A DNA stretch of 64,000 nucleotides. It comes from Casuarina equisetifolia (Eukaryota > Streptophyta > Magnoliopsida > Fagales > Casuarinaceae). Each line of letters starts with the position of its first letter. Position 1 is the stretch's first letter. The notes below the pieces were generated by a model. The model was given only the letters and a program-made list of their open reading frames with translations, had not been told where the DNA came from and ran no database searches. A program made the position numbers and the translations under genes. Below, one piece after another: positions 24,005 to 35,880 of the stretch. The DNA lies in assembly GCA_028551475.1 (NCBI GenBank), contig CM052362.1, positions 2,860,166 through 2,924,165 of the forward strand, read 5' to 3'.

Positions 24005-24499
24005 GTTGCGTTTCCCAATTTGGAGGTATTGGAAATTGCTGATATCGTTGACATGAAAATCGTGTGGCACAACCAAATGGCCACGGATTCTTTTTGCAAG
24101 CTTCGAAGTATAACCATCCAAGGTTGTGAAAATTTGACAAATGTCTTTCAATCTAAAATGCTAGCGAGGTTACACAAACTAGAACACCTTGGCATATATG
24201 ATTGTGGCTCACTGCAAGAGGTATCTGAACTATTAGAATTTGAAGAAATAACTCCTAAGGTGCTATTCCTTCGACTGAAAAGTTTGTATCTAGAACGTCT
24301 TCAAGTCCTCAGAAGATTCTGTATGGGAAATCAGATTGAATTTCCATCTTTGAAGAATTTGTATATAACGGGCTGCCCCAGATTAAAGACATTCATATCG
24401 GAACCTATCAGTCCAAAAATGACAGCCAACAAAGAACTGAAGCAGATAAGTGCAGGGGAGAGCTCACATATTGTTATGGAATCTTTCTTCAATGAAATG
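24005..24499 (+). CDS. NLR exon, tandem LRR module 4
   Basis: 495 nt, phase 0, from CCTACAG to AATGAAATG|GTAAAT. It contains SFCKLRSITIQGCENLTNVF, RLHKLEHLGIYDCGSLQEV and LERLQVLRRFC. The tail ends FNEM where the other modules have FNQM or FSQM. Confidence 0.85.
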
Positions 24500-24639
24500 G
24501 TAAATCTTTTCTCAGTTATCTTGCTAATTTTGTTTTCCATTGCTTTAAAGTTGAAAAATAAAAATCATTAGCAATAGATTTTCTTTTCTGCCATTATGTG
24601 AGTTCGACATGACATTAACAATCAGGATGAACACTACAG

Positions 24640-25134
24640 GTGGTATTACCCCGTTTGGAAGTGTTGGGAATCATCAATATTGTTGACATGAAAATCATAT
24701 GGCACAGTCAAATTGCTACGGATTCCTTTTGCAAGCTTAGAAGTATAACAATTCAAGGTTGTGAAAATCTTACGAGTGTCTTCCAATCTAATATGCTGGG
24801 GAGATTTCAGAGTCTAGAACACCTGGGCATATATGATTGTAACTCATTGCAAGAAGTATCTGAGCTACGAGAATTCGAACAAATGATTCCTAAGATGCTG
24901 TTCCCTCGTCTACAAAGTTTGTACCTAGAACGTCTTCCCAAACTAAAAAGATTTTGCTTGGGGAACGAGATTGAATTTCCATCATTGAAGAATTTGTATA
25001 TAACGGGTTGCCTCAGATTAAAGACATTTATATCCAAACCATTCAGTTCAAATATGACAGTAAACAAAGAACTCGAGCAAATAATTGCAGAGAAGAGTTC
25101 ACACATTATCATGGAACCTCTCTTCAATCAAATG
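24640..25134 (+). CDS. NLR exon, tandem LRR module 5
   Basis: 495 nt, phase 0, from ACTACAG to AATCAAATG|GTAACT. It starts VVLPRLEVLGI where most modules have V-A-F-P. It contains RFQSLEHLGIYDCNSLQEV and LERLPKLKRFCLGNEI. The intron after it has a long T tract. Confidence 0.85.
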
Positions 25135-25293
25135 GTAACTCTTTTCTCACTTACCTTGCTTCTTTTTTTTTTTTCTTCCAGAGTTGAAAGTTAAAATCTT
25201 AAGCAATAGCTTTGCTTTTTATGTATCTTGTTTGCCATTAAGTGAGCTATCACGGTCAGTGTGTTTCATTAACAAACAGGATGAATCCTACAG

Positions 25294-25758
25294 GTTTCAT
25301 TCCCCCGTCTGGAAGTGTTGGGAATCATCGATATTGTTGACATCAAAATCATATGGCATAAAGTTGCCAAGGATTCCTTTTGCAAGCTTCGAAGTTTAAC
25401 AATAGAAGGTTGTAAAGATCTTGTGAGTGTCTTTCAATCTAATATGCTGGCAAGCCTTCATAGTCTAGAAAACCTCTGCATATATGATTGTAGCTCATTG
25501 CGCGAAGTATCTGAACTACAAGAATCTGAAGAAATAATTCCTAAGATGCTGTTCCCTCGACTAAAAAGTTTGTACCTAGAACGTCTTCCAAAGCTCAACA
25601 GATTTTGTGTCGGAAGTGATATTGGATTTCCATCTTTGAAAAAACTAGATATAAAATGTTGCCCCAGATTAAAGGCATTCATATGCAAACCTAGCAGTTT
25701 GGAAATGAGTGCAAGGGAGCACTCACATGTTGTTACGGAAGCTCTCTTCAATCAAATG
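25294..25758 (+). CDS. NLR exon, tandem LRR module 6 (shortened)
   Basis: 465 nt (155 codons), phase 0, from CCTACAG to AATCAAATG|GTAAAT. Compared with its sisters it lacks one codon in the IIWH.. region and nine in the linker after the last LRR, so the reading frame is kept. It contains SLHSLENLCIYDCSSLREV and LERLPKLNRFCVGSDI. Confidence 0.85.
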
Positions 25759-25921
25759 GTAAATCTTTTGTCACTTATATTATTATCTAATTTTTTGTAT
25801 TTGTTTAGAGTTGAAAGTTGGAAATCTTTAGTAATAGCTTTACATGTTATGTAGCTTGTCTTTCATTTATGTAGTTACTACGGTTGTGCAATGTCATTAA
25901 CAAAGTGGATGAACACTACAG

Positions 25922-26416
25922 GTTGCATTCCCCAGTTTGGAACTATTGGAAATCTATGATATCTTTGACATTAAAACGATATGGGATAGCCAAATTGTCA
26001 CGAACTCCTTTTGCAAGCTTCGATGTATAATAATTGAAGGTTGTGTAAACCTTACGCACATCTTTCCATCTAACATGCTGACAAGACTTCACAGTCTAGA
26101 AAAACTTAAGGTGTGTAATTGTAGCTCATTGCAAGAAGTATCTGCAATACAAGGAGTTGAAGAAATGATTCCTGAGATGCCATTCCCTCGACTGGAGAGT
26201 CTATTACTAGAAGGTCTTCCGATCCTCAAAGGGTTTTGCATGGGACGTGATATAGAATTTCCATCATTGAAGGAATCTTTTATAGAACGTTGTCCTAGAT
26301 TTAGTCTATTCACAAGCAAACTCGTCAATTCAGGTACGATAGCCAACAAAGAAATCAAGGAACTAAATGCAGGGGAGAGCTCACATATTGTTACAGAACC
26401 TCTCTTCAACCAAATG
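25922..26416 (+). CDS. NLR exon, tandem LRR module 7 (last seen)
   Basis: 495 nt, phase 0, from ACTACAG to AACCAAATG|GTAAAT. It is the most divergent module (LTHIFPSNMLTRLHSLEKLKVCNC, LEGLPILKGFCMGRDI). No convincing terminal exon is visible downstream. If the last donor is not used, translation would stop 36 nt later at 26452. This module could therefore be the end of the gene, or a short 3' exon has been missed. Confidence 0.8.
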
Positions 26417-26439
26417 GTAAATTTTTTTCATTTATCCTA

Positions 26440-26830
26440 TTGTTTGTTTTGAATTCAAGTTTAGTTATTTTTTGTGGGTTATGATTAACTTGTAAGAAAA
26501 TTGAAATTTAGGGTACCCATGAATCGCAACTTGGGGGATTTGGTGTTTTTGACTATATTGCTTTGAATTGATAATTTAATTATTTAATAAGATGTATAAG
26601 TTACTAGTGTAAATAATCAATTCACTTTTATTAGAATAAAATTAAAAAATTACAAGAAAATAAATCTTCTTATTTAATTTCAATATGGGTGGTGCGTTTG
26701 AGACCTTGCAGTGTTCCCTAGTAAATGTCATAAATCTACAATAGAGGCCTTACTAGGTGACTTGACGTTTTGTCAAAATATTTTTTTCTTCATTTTTGGA
26801 TTACGGAAGTATTACTACTTAGCAAAAGAG
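26440..26830 (+). repeat. Conserved NLR 3' flank
   Basis: Words such as attaacttgtaagaaaa, ggggatttggtgtttttga and attgacaattgaatt-like text recur at about 59930-60260 and 61360-61700, each time after LRR sequence. The last part (ttccctagtaaatgtc.., catttttggattacgg) is related to the 490-bp array unit. It marks the 3' boundary shared by the NLR copies. Confidence 0.7.
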
Positions 26831-29809
26831 AGACTTTATGAGTATTTCCCTTCTGATATTTGACTGTGTTTTTTTATTTTTTATTTTTTTTTTATTTAGG
26901 ATCAAATGAAATGAGTTGGACTGTGGCAACATAAGTTCTTGGTAACTTTGGAATAGTTCCCTAACTTGGAGCTACCTTCCTGAAATTTGGCTTGACCTAA
27001 AGTAACCAAACTCAAGTTAGACTTGAGCTCGATTTGGTTTGAGCTCCAAACCGACAGGTAGAGGACAAGAAACTTCTAGATCAAGTTGTATTTGAAAGGG
27101 AGGGCTTAGAAGATGGCTATGATTAAACTTTTGGGGTTCATGCCGCCATTTTGAGGTATGATGGCTTTCTTTAAGACTCAAAATTTTTCTTTAACGCTTA
27201 GTAATTATGAAAACTTATTCGCCTTCATGGCTTTTCTTTATCTTGCTGGCTCAAATCGTCTCGGGAAGAGGAAGATTGGAAGGTTGATCATGGGTTCGTA
27301 GCATCTTTTACCGTCTGTCATTTATTGACATTTTGCAAAATATGAAAGCAAAGAAGATAAATATAAGGCTCATATAAGGCTCTAGAGAAGTCCTGAAAAA
27401 TGACATATTTTACAAAGTTTAATGCTGTCCTACTTTACCAAATAGTAGTGTCACAATTAAATTTTAGAGATGCCATGGGTTTAGATACGTGTAATTTCCC
27501 TTGTTGAGGCTCTTCTGTAAAGCACGTTATTATGTGTGATTAGTGGTATTTGTTTGGGGTTGATTATGTTACATGGCCTTACTATGGTAATATTATGACT
27601 TTTGTTTGTGACAGTCTTCGTAGGATAAGTTATATGGATGCTTTATCATATATTTTATTTGGTAGAATGTGGATGTGAAAACCAATTAGCTTTTTATGCT
27701 GTTTTGGACCTATCGGCGTAGGATGTGTTGTGAGATCGTTGTGTTCCGTATTTGCTCACATCACCCGCTTTGCTAAGTTGACCAAATATTTGCTTTTGGT
27801 ACCCAAGAATATTATATTCTCTCTATAAAGATGTTTCTAGATCTCTTCAATTTTCATGTTTATGTCACGCAAACTTCAAATAAGGAATAAATTTGAGTAG
27901 TCAATAAGTAGTTTTAGTTTGACAAAGATTTATAATTACTTAATAGAGTAATGAGTCCAAATTTGACATTTCTAACTGTATAGAAATATGTCAAGGAGAT
28001 CAAGGTTTGTAAAATATGCCACTTTAGTTTCTATGATCACTCGATGCTACATTTTTATGAGCAATTTTTAAGTCATATCACATCTTTAACCCACGTAAAT
28101 TAATTAGTAAATACTGCGGTATTATGTTGGCAAGCTTGATTTAATTGCATGACTTGAAGCTTCAGGCAAGGAGGTCGCAAGCCGACGGCTCTAGTGGATT
28201 TTCACCTTCAGAACTTGGCTTTTTCTTCTTTGCATTATGTTCGCCAGAGTTATTTCTCATGAGTGGTCAGCATAGAACCTGCAATTACAGTTCTTGCTCA
28301 TCATCCTACTTGGCTTCCTTTGGTCTATTGTTTAGGAAAATTTCATTACAGAGACAGTTAAAGCATTAACTACAAACAGAAGACCTCCCTTGCAACCCCG
28401 GGAAGGCATCGTATTTTTTCTCTTCTAGAAAATATGAAACAGCATGTTATCCTGTCCATTCAATACTGTACAATGTCAATTCCCTTGTGATTTCTGCAAA
28501 CGAAGAATTCACATTCAACAACCCGACCATCTTTGAAGGTGTCGAAAGCGTGTTGCAGTGATGTTCGTAAAAGTAATAAATGGGTTTTGAGTGGGACCAT
28601 TACCTTCTTTCATGGGACTCAATGGTTTCTTGTTCAATCATTACTTGAATCACGCACTATAACTTAATTGTGATAGCATTTAGAAAATTGAGCAACTCAT
28701 GAAACATTTTAGAAAACTGACCTTACGGTCTCTAAGCAGTCCACAATGGAGGTAAGTCTGGCGGCATTAGCTGAAGAATCAACTTTTTTAAACAGATATT
28801 CAAGCATCTTTGTAAAAGAGTCAAGTATGAGAGTCCACGAAGATGAGCTAATCTCGTAAGAAACCCGACGACATGAATCATGGATCTGCGTCAAACGTAA
28901 CGAAGAACAAATAAGCGCAAGAATCGATACCCAAGAACAGGGGATCAAAAGTAAAGTGCCCAGCAAATACCAAGTTCGACGTGAGAGAAAATGTGGCAGT
29001 CGTATCATGGGGGCTGTGACAATTAGAGGCAACCAATTCCAGCAGAAACAATACGTCAGACGTAACCTATTACAGAGGCGAAATCATTCAGTTGCTGTGC
29101 ACAGGTTGTGGGTTTGAGTTTTTAAAGCTTCCTCTTTTTGTCAATGTTACTTCACATGAGGACTATTCATGCCTTCCTCCAAGGTCCCCTCATTTAAACA
29201 TCATGTTTCTATTTTCTTTCTTAGTTTAGCACTTTTCAGTTAGTTTTCGGGGTAGCTAGACCTCCCCCCTGTAAGTTACCGCATATGTCGCTTGATAAGC
29301 ATGCTAATTTGATATTTGTAACTGTTTCATACCCTCATATCAAATACCAAGAGGTATTTATGACGGGGTTGATTGGTTTTTATTTTTTAAATTGAATGTT
29401 TAGGACTCTTCTTTCACTTAATAGGAACTGTAATCGTTTGATATTTTTTCTTTTTTTTTCCCTTTGGCTTAATAGCTAATTTGGACCAAAAAGGCAAACT
29501 AACACCAAAATCTAAAAAGATGGTCTAAGATGTATGAAGCTTTAGTTTGATGATGTAATTGAGGTGATCTATTATGGAAAAGTGTCAGTTACCTTTCTTG
29601 TCATTTGTTACTTAATTTTTGGATGCCCCTTTTGCATGTTTGCTACCTTCGGCGTTTCTAATGTACTTCCTTACATAAAGGAGAAATTTGTGCTATGTTT
29701 GTTAGCTTAGCACCTTTCACTGTTTCTTTATCATTAAGTTTCAGTAAGAACTATTTTGGTATTATTTTCAATGATCACTTTACTTTCTCTTTCAAATTAT
29801 GATGGCAAG
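26831..29809. other. Intergenic stretch with no gene recognised
   Basis: About 27890-28060 echoes the NLR upstream block (cttaatagagtaatgagtccaaatttgac). A 107-codon minus-strand frame at 28709-29032 has no domain that I recognise and no supporting start context. The rest is AT-rich without splice-flanked coding signal. Confidence 0.5.
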
Positions 29810-30572
29810 AATCTCTGTCAAGCTGATTCCAAATCCTTTACCACCCAGTGAACTCTCTTTTTGCCCACTAGTGATGTTCTACAACCTAAGTGAAGCATTC
29901 ATACTTTTGTGCTGTATTTGTTGAATTGTTTATGTTCTTCTTCCATCACTAGATTTCTCTACTTTTGACTTATTTCATTGTTCCTTTAAATCATTGTAAA
30001 TGATTTACAAGTGGTCCTTTTCATTTGTTGCAGGATATTTCTTTGGTCAAACATACTCTATTTTTAACTTAGTGTTACCCCTTCTAACGTACTAATATTT
30101 GATGTTTTGTTGCCAAGGTTTGTATTGCTTCTGCCTTAGCAATAGCAGCCATGTTGGATGGGCGCTCTTCCATTTTTCTACAGGTAGCAGAATACAAAGA
30201 GTCTTCTAAGTTTGGGTCCTTTATGGCGCTTTCAAGTTGTCTTGGACAGATACTAATGCAACTACATACAGGTATTAGAATTTCTCAGAACATCTTTTAA
30301 ATGATTAAATTCACCTTTTTCTATCAACCTAAATTTTTCAGAATAACTAATGATTTAACATAGTAATAAAGCAAGTTGATTTAATTTTCTAGCTAGGTGT
30401 TTTGAGATTGAACTTTAACTTTATAATTTGCCTTCCATTTTTGTGACTATTTGATCTATTGGTACTTATTTATGGAGTAGTTTTAGAATACATTTGAATG
30501 ATTGAGGTTATTTTGTATTTACATATGCTTTTAGAATAACTGATGATTCAACAAATTCATTGTTATACTCTA

Positions 30573-30970
30573 TGAAAGAAATGATACAACGGAGAAGATG
30601 ACCGGAATTGATTAAATTCCGGCGACAGAGGAAGAACCCTAGGTATGTGATTTCGTGAAATTTCCCGATAGAACCTTTATTCACAAAAACAATTACAATA
30701 TATACGATGCTTTGCATCATTTTCAGAATCGAAAGACATTTACAATTAGATACAAATCAAATCTGGTAAATCTGGAAAGAAATCGCAGATGGCGACGGAG
30801 AAGATTTCGGACGAACGACGAACGCGATCGCAGGCTAGCGGGTCGCGGCGCGGGTCGAGTGACCCAGTCGGGCGTCCGGGTCTTGAGAGTCTAGGGCTGA
30901 CGTGGCGCGACTGGTGATGTGGCAGCTTCGGTTGACGTGGCACGGACAAGTGGCGTGGAGTCCTTTAACA
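30573..30970 (-). repeat. 3' LTR of the minus-strand Copia element
   Basis: It begins tgaaagaaatgatac and ends gtcctttaaca on the plus strand, with the polypurine tract immediately to its right. Confidence 0.94.
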
Positions 30971-33900
30971 TCCCCCCGCAAGCTGATGGGGCATATTGTA
31001 CCATCAGCTTGGAATAGAGAAGACGAAACCGAGTAGAGGAGAGACCTTTGGTGAAGATGTCAGCAGGTTGATCTACGGAGGAAATGAACTGCAAGTAGAG
31101 CTGACCACGGGCGAGGCGTTCACGAAGAAAGTGGAAGTCAATCTCAATGTGTTTGGTGCGAGCATGAAACACGGGGTTGGCAGTCAGGTAGAGGGCAGAG
31201 AGGTTGTCACACCACAAGGTGGGGGGGTGAGGAGGCAGGGCACGAAGATCTCTGAGGAGATACTCAATCCACATGAGTTCAGCAGTGGTGTCGGCAAGGG
31301 ATTTGTACTCAGCCTCAATGCTAGAGCAGGCAACAATGCGTTGTTTGCGGGAGCTCCAAGAGATAAGATTGGTGCCTAAGAAAATGCAAAAACCACCAAC
31401 AGAGCGACGATCGTCACGGTCACCGGCCCAACCTGCATCAGAGAAGGCATGAAGAGACGTGGAGGTGCTTCTAGTGAGGCGAAGACCAAGGCGAGGAGTA
31501 GCAGCCAAGTAACGCAGGATGCGCTTAACAGCTTGCCAATGTTCGGTGGTGGGGCGGTGAAGAAACTGGCATGTAGTGTTAACAGCATAGGACAATGTCA
31601 GGACGAGTGAGAGTGAGATACTGCAAGGCACCAACAATGCTGCGGTAAAGAGCAGGATCAGGGAGGGGGTCGCCACTCCACAGGGAGAGAGGATCGTCAG
31701 TAGTGCACGGGGTGGACACAGCCTTGGCATCGGTCATCTTGGCACGAGCGAGGATGTCATGAGTGAATTTCGCCTGGTGAAGAAGAAGACCATCCACAGT
31801 CGGTTGTACCTCAACCCCAAGAAAGTAGTGAATGGGACCCAAGTCTTTAAGAGCAAATTCCTGCTAAAGTATCTGTAGAAGAGCAGCAATGAGGGCCTGG
31901 GGGGACCCGGTCAAAATAATATCATCAACATAGACAAGGAGGATGATGCTATACCGCTGTGTATGGCGGGTGAACAGGGAGGTGTCAGCAGCGGAGATGA
32001 GAAAACCAATGGAGAGGAGAAACGAGCTCAACCGCTGGTACCAAGCACAGGGTGCTTGCTTGAGTCCATAGAGGGAGCGGTGGAGACGGCAGGCATGAGT
32101 TGGACAGGAAGAGTCCATAAAGTCGGGTGGTTGCTCCATGTAGACGACTTCATTGAGATGGCCATGAAGAAATGCGTTGGAGACATCGAGCTGGCGGATG
32201 GTCCACCCACGAGAATATGCTAAGGAGAGGACGGTGCGAACAGTGACGGGCTTGGCAACTAGACTGAAGGTTTCAGTGAAATCAATGCCTTCTTGCTGGT
32301 GAAAACCTTTCGCCACGAGGCGAGCCTTGTAGCGTTCAAGAGACCCATCAGAGCGAAGCTTGACTTTGAAGATCCATTTGCAGCCAATGGGATGAGCATT
32401 AGGAGGAGGAACGAGGACCCACGTTCCATTGCGAATGAGGGTAGTGTACTCCGTAGCCATGGCCTCCCGCCAGTGAGGATCACGAACAGCCTGAGTGAAG
32501 CAGGTGGGTTTTGGATAAGGGTGAGCAGAGGCAGTGAGGGCATAGGTCTGGTGGCGAGTGAGGGTGCAACGGGTAATGGTGCCATCCTGAAGACGGGTGA
32601 CAGGGCAGGAAACGGGTGGAGGAGGGGGTGGGGAAGGCGGGGAAGGTGGGGTAGAAGAGGGGGAAGCGGGGGAATTTGGGGGATCTATGGGAGGAAGGGT
32701 CGAGGGAGAGGCAATCTCTGGGAGAGGTACTGGGATAGGAACTAATGTGGGGAGAGGGGAGGGGGTGGGAGAGGGGGTAGAGGATGAGGGACGGTGGTAA
32801 GGGTAGACATCCTCATGAAAGATAGCATCAGCAGCAATGAAGATGCGATGCGTCTGAGGGTTGTAGCAATGGTAGCCTCAAAAGCCAAGCGGGTAGCCCA
32901 AAAAGACACAAGCTTGGGAGCGAGGTGCCAGTTTATGGGGAGCATAGGGACGAAGGTAGGGGAAAACTGCACAGCCAAAGACTCGAAGGTGTGAGCAATC
33001 AGGGGGCTGGGAAAAGAGTACCTGCTATGGAGAGCGGTGGTCCAGATGCAGGGTTGGGAGGCGGTTGATGAGAAACACGGCAATCTCAAACGCAAAGTCC
33101 CAAAAGTGTGACGGAACAAAGGCTTGAGTGAGGAGAGCAAGACCCATCTCAACAATGTGACAATGCTTGCGCTCAGCGGTGCCATTTTGAAATGGAGAGT
33201 AGGGGCAAGAGAGGCGTTGGTGAATGCCATGTTTCTGGAGGTATGTCTGGAGCACGGAGGAGAGAAACTCGGGAGCCCCATCACATTGAATGGCTTGAAG
33301 GCGGCACTGTAGTTGATTTTCAACAAACGTGTGAAAGGCAGTAAAAATATGGAGAAATTGAGAGCGAGAAGAGAAAGAGTATAGCCAAGTGAATCGGGAG
33401 AAATCATCAACGAAACACACATAATATTTATTACCACTAAAGGAGTCAATAGGGGACGGGCCACATACATCAAAATGGACCAACTGTAACAGAAACGACG
33501 ACCTAGATGGTGAAGGAGGGTGGGGTTGGCGGTGGCTCTTACTAAGGGCACACGCCGTACAAGGAGGGGAGGGAGGGGTGGTGTACTTTATTGCAGAGGA
33601 CTTCAAAAACTAGAGAAGAATAGGAGAATACGGATGCCCAAGATGACGATGCCACAAAGGGAGAGTGCTGGGGTTGGCAACGACATAGGCATGAGGAGAG
33701 GATGGGGCACCCGGGGGGGTCAGACGATAGAGACCACGATCAAGGATTCCGTGGAGTAGGACCTGACCAGTGAGATAAGAGACAACCCAAAAATGAGTAG
33801 AGGAGAAGAGAAAATAACAGGAATTATCGGACGTAAATTGAGAGATAGAGAGTAGATTTTTGGTAATGGAGGGAACAACAAGGACATGGGATGAAGTAAA

Positions 33901-35450
33901 AGAGGGAGTGCGGAGAGTACCTGTGTGGGTGATGGGAAGGGAGACCTCGTCACCCACGGTGAGTTGTTGAGAGCTAGTGTAGGGTGTCACGTGAGAGAGA
34001 CCGGCAGTGGAATCAGTGACATGATGAGAGGCCCCAGAATCAGGAAGCCAAGAGGCAAGGTCAAGGGCGGAGGGAGGGGGGTTGGGAGGGCCATAGTGAG
34101 AGACCGGAGGGGGAAGAGAGGAAAAATGAGCTGAGGGAAAAGATTGGGTGTGGGAGGGTGCATGGTAGCTATAGTGGGCATGCGGGGTAGGGTGGGATTC
34201 GGTGGGGTAGGGTGCATGATAAGTATAGTGGGCATGCGGTGAGGGGTAGGGTTCGGTGGGATAGGGTACAGGGTAATTATAGTGGGGCGGCAGAGGAGGC
34301 GATGATTCGGTGGGGGAGGGGGTATGGTACGTATAATGGGGAGGCAGCGGAGTCGGGGATCTAGTGTGGGGCGGTCCAGGGTAGGTAAGATGGGCACGCG
34401 GGGAGGAGTGGGCCGGGGCGGATGAATAACGGGGCGGGTTGAACCGCTCCGGGCAGTTGCTGACGTGGTGCCCGGCCCGTTTGCACAACCCGCAGAACGG
34501 CCCAGAGCGACGTCGGCCCCGATTATTCCCGCGATTGGACCAGGCCTGGGTGGGGGGAGTAGGAAGCAGGCCGGTTCCGGTGGACGGGTTGGGGTGCGGG
34601 TGAGTCGAGTGAGCGGGTGAGTAGGCCGGGTCGGGCTTAGGGTTAGCGACAAGCGGGTCGGGAGGGGGTTGGCCGTGGAAGGCGCCCGGATAGCCAGCGA
34701 AGGCCGCCGGAGTGACGGCGGCAACCCCGCGACCGCGTAAACAGCCCTCCTGAGCCAGAATTAGACCATGAATCGCCTCACGAGTGAGGGGATTGGTCTC
34801 GTTCTGGACAAGACGGAGGTTGCAAGGGTGTCGAAGTTGTCACCCAGGCCGCGGAAGAGTTGGCCGGTGTACTCCGCGTCGTCGATTTTGACGCCGATGG
34901 CACCGAGTTGGTCGAGGAGGGCTTTGAGGTCATGGAAGAACTCAGGTGACGGAACGGGAGCCCTTGGTGATGGTATGGAGTTGAAGGCGAAGGGCATTGG
35001 CACGGGTAGACGATTGGGCGGCGTAGGATTTGGTGAGAAAGGCCCACGCCGCCGCAGATGAACGGAGATCCGAGAGCTGGGTGATGATGGAGTTCATCGA
35101 AGTCGCGAGAATCTAGCTCAACGCCATCTGGTCACGAGTAAGCCACTCGGCGTAGGCAGGATTCGGGCTCTCGGATCCGGTCGGGGAGTGAAGGGTACGG
35201 GGAGGAGCGGCCTCAGTTCCTTCGAGAATCGGAAGAAGGCGGTGGGAAATCAAAAAAGGGAGGAGGCGGGTGCGCCAGATGACGAAATTGGAGCCATCAA
35301 AGCGCTCCTGGAAGGAGGGGGAAGGGGCGGCAGGGCTGCGAAGAGGGGTTTGTGGTCGCCGGCATGGTCGGGATTTAAGAGGAGGAATTGGGGGTGGAGG
35401 GTTCGATAGGCTGGGGAGATTCGAGAGAAGACATGGTCGATTGGATCAGA
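30891..35450 (-). pseudogene. Copia gag-pol polyprotein with four TAG stops and frameshifts
   Basis: Reading leftwards: gag from ATG near 35436 (MSSLESPQ; FFHDLKALLDQLGAIGVKI near 34930), zinc knuckle C-X2-C-X4-H-X4-C near 34490, protease DSGASHHVT near 34050, integrase with HFDVCG, QCDGAPEF and NGTAERKH (33606-33025), reverse transcriptase KARLVAKGFHQQEGIDF and YVDDIIL (32460-31864), and RNase [20 protein letters not shown] and LWCDNLSA (to about 30980). From about 34490 to 31600 it is one frame broken only by TAG at 33612-33610, 33027-33025 and 31866-31864. A fourth TAG lies in gag at 35115-35113. Single-base slips occur in gag and near 31600. It therefore cannot make a complete polyprotein. 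Confidence 0.92.
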
Positions 35451-35481
35451 AGGTGGGGTTAGCCGTGGGCTCGTGATACCA

Positions 35482-35880
35482 TGAAAGAAATGATACAACG
35501 GAGAAGATGACTGGAATTGATTAAATTCTGGCGACAGAGGAAGAACCCTAGGTATGTGATTTCGTGAAATTTCCCGATAGAACCTTTATTCACAAAAACA
35601 ATTACAATATATACGATGCTTTGCATCATTTTCAGAATCGAAAGACATTTACAATTAGATACAAATCAAATCTGGTAAATCTGGAAAGAAATCGCAGATG
35701 GCGACGGAGAAGATTTCGGACGTATGACGAACGCGATCGCAGGGTAGCAGGGTCGCGGTGCGGGTCGAGTGACCCAGTTGGGCGTCCGGGTCTTGAGAGT
35801 CTAGGGCTGACGTGGCACGACTGGTGATGTGGCAGCTCCGGTTGACGTGGCACGGACAGGTGGCGTGGAGTCCTTTAACA
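35482..35880 (-). repeat. 5' LTR of the minus-strand Copia element
   Basis: This is the partner of 30573-30970. The primer-binding site lies immediately to its left (plus-strand ggctcgtgatacca). It holds one extra A compared with the other LTR. Confidence 0.94.

Larger units (their letters stand above)
30573..35880 (-). mobile_element. Ty1/Copia LTR retrotransposon, full-length, defective
   Basis: The element is 5,308 bp with LTRs of 398 bp (30573-30970) and 399 bp (35482-35880), flanked by a perfect 5-bp target duplication CTCTA (30568-30572 and 35881-35885). On the minus strand the primer-binding site next to the right LTR reads tggtatcacgagcc, and the polypurine tract next to the left LTR reads gcgggggga. 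The LTRs differ at about 11 bases plus one indel (about 3 percent), six of them CpG transitions. It is GC-rich compared with its surroundings. It sits in an intron of the HEATR6-like fragment, opposite in orientation. Domain order PR-IN-RT-RH identifies Copia. Confidence 0.95.

Noticed and set aside
22057..26452. LRR frames as seven separate small genes
   Set aside because: Each open frame is bounded by consistent phase-0 splice sites and lacks its own promoter or start context; together they read as exons of the NLR.
28709..29032. 107-codon minus-strand open frame
   Set aside because: I could not match it to a family, the upstream context shows no promoter, and a single frame of this size is weak evidence. 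It is mentioned only as part of the intergenic entry.
31963..35061. Several plus-strand open frames of 60-150 codons across the minus-strand Copia element
   Set aside because: They are GC-rich shadows of the gag-pol frame on the other strand, with biased composition (G and R rich) and no domains.
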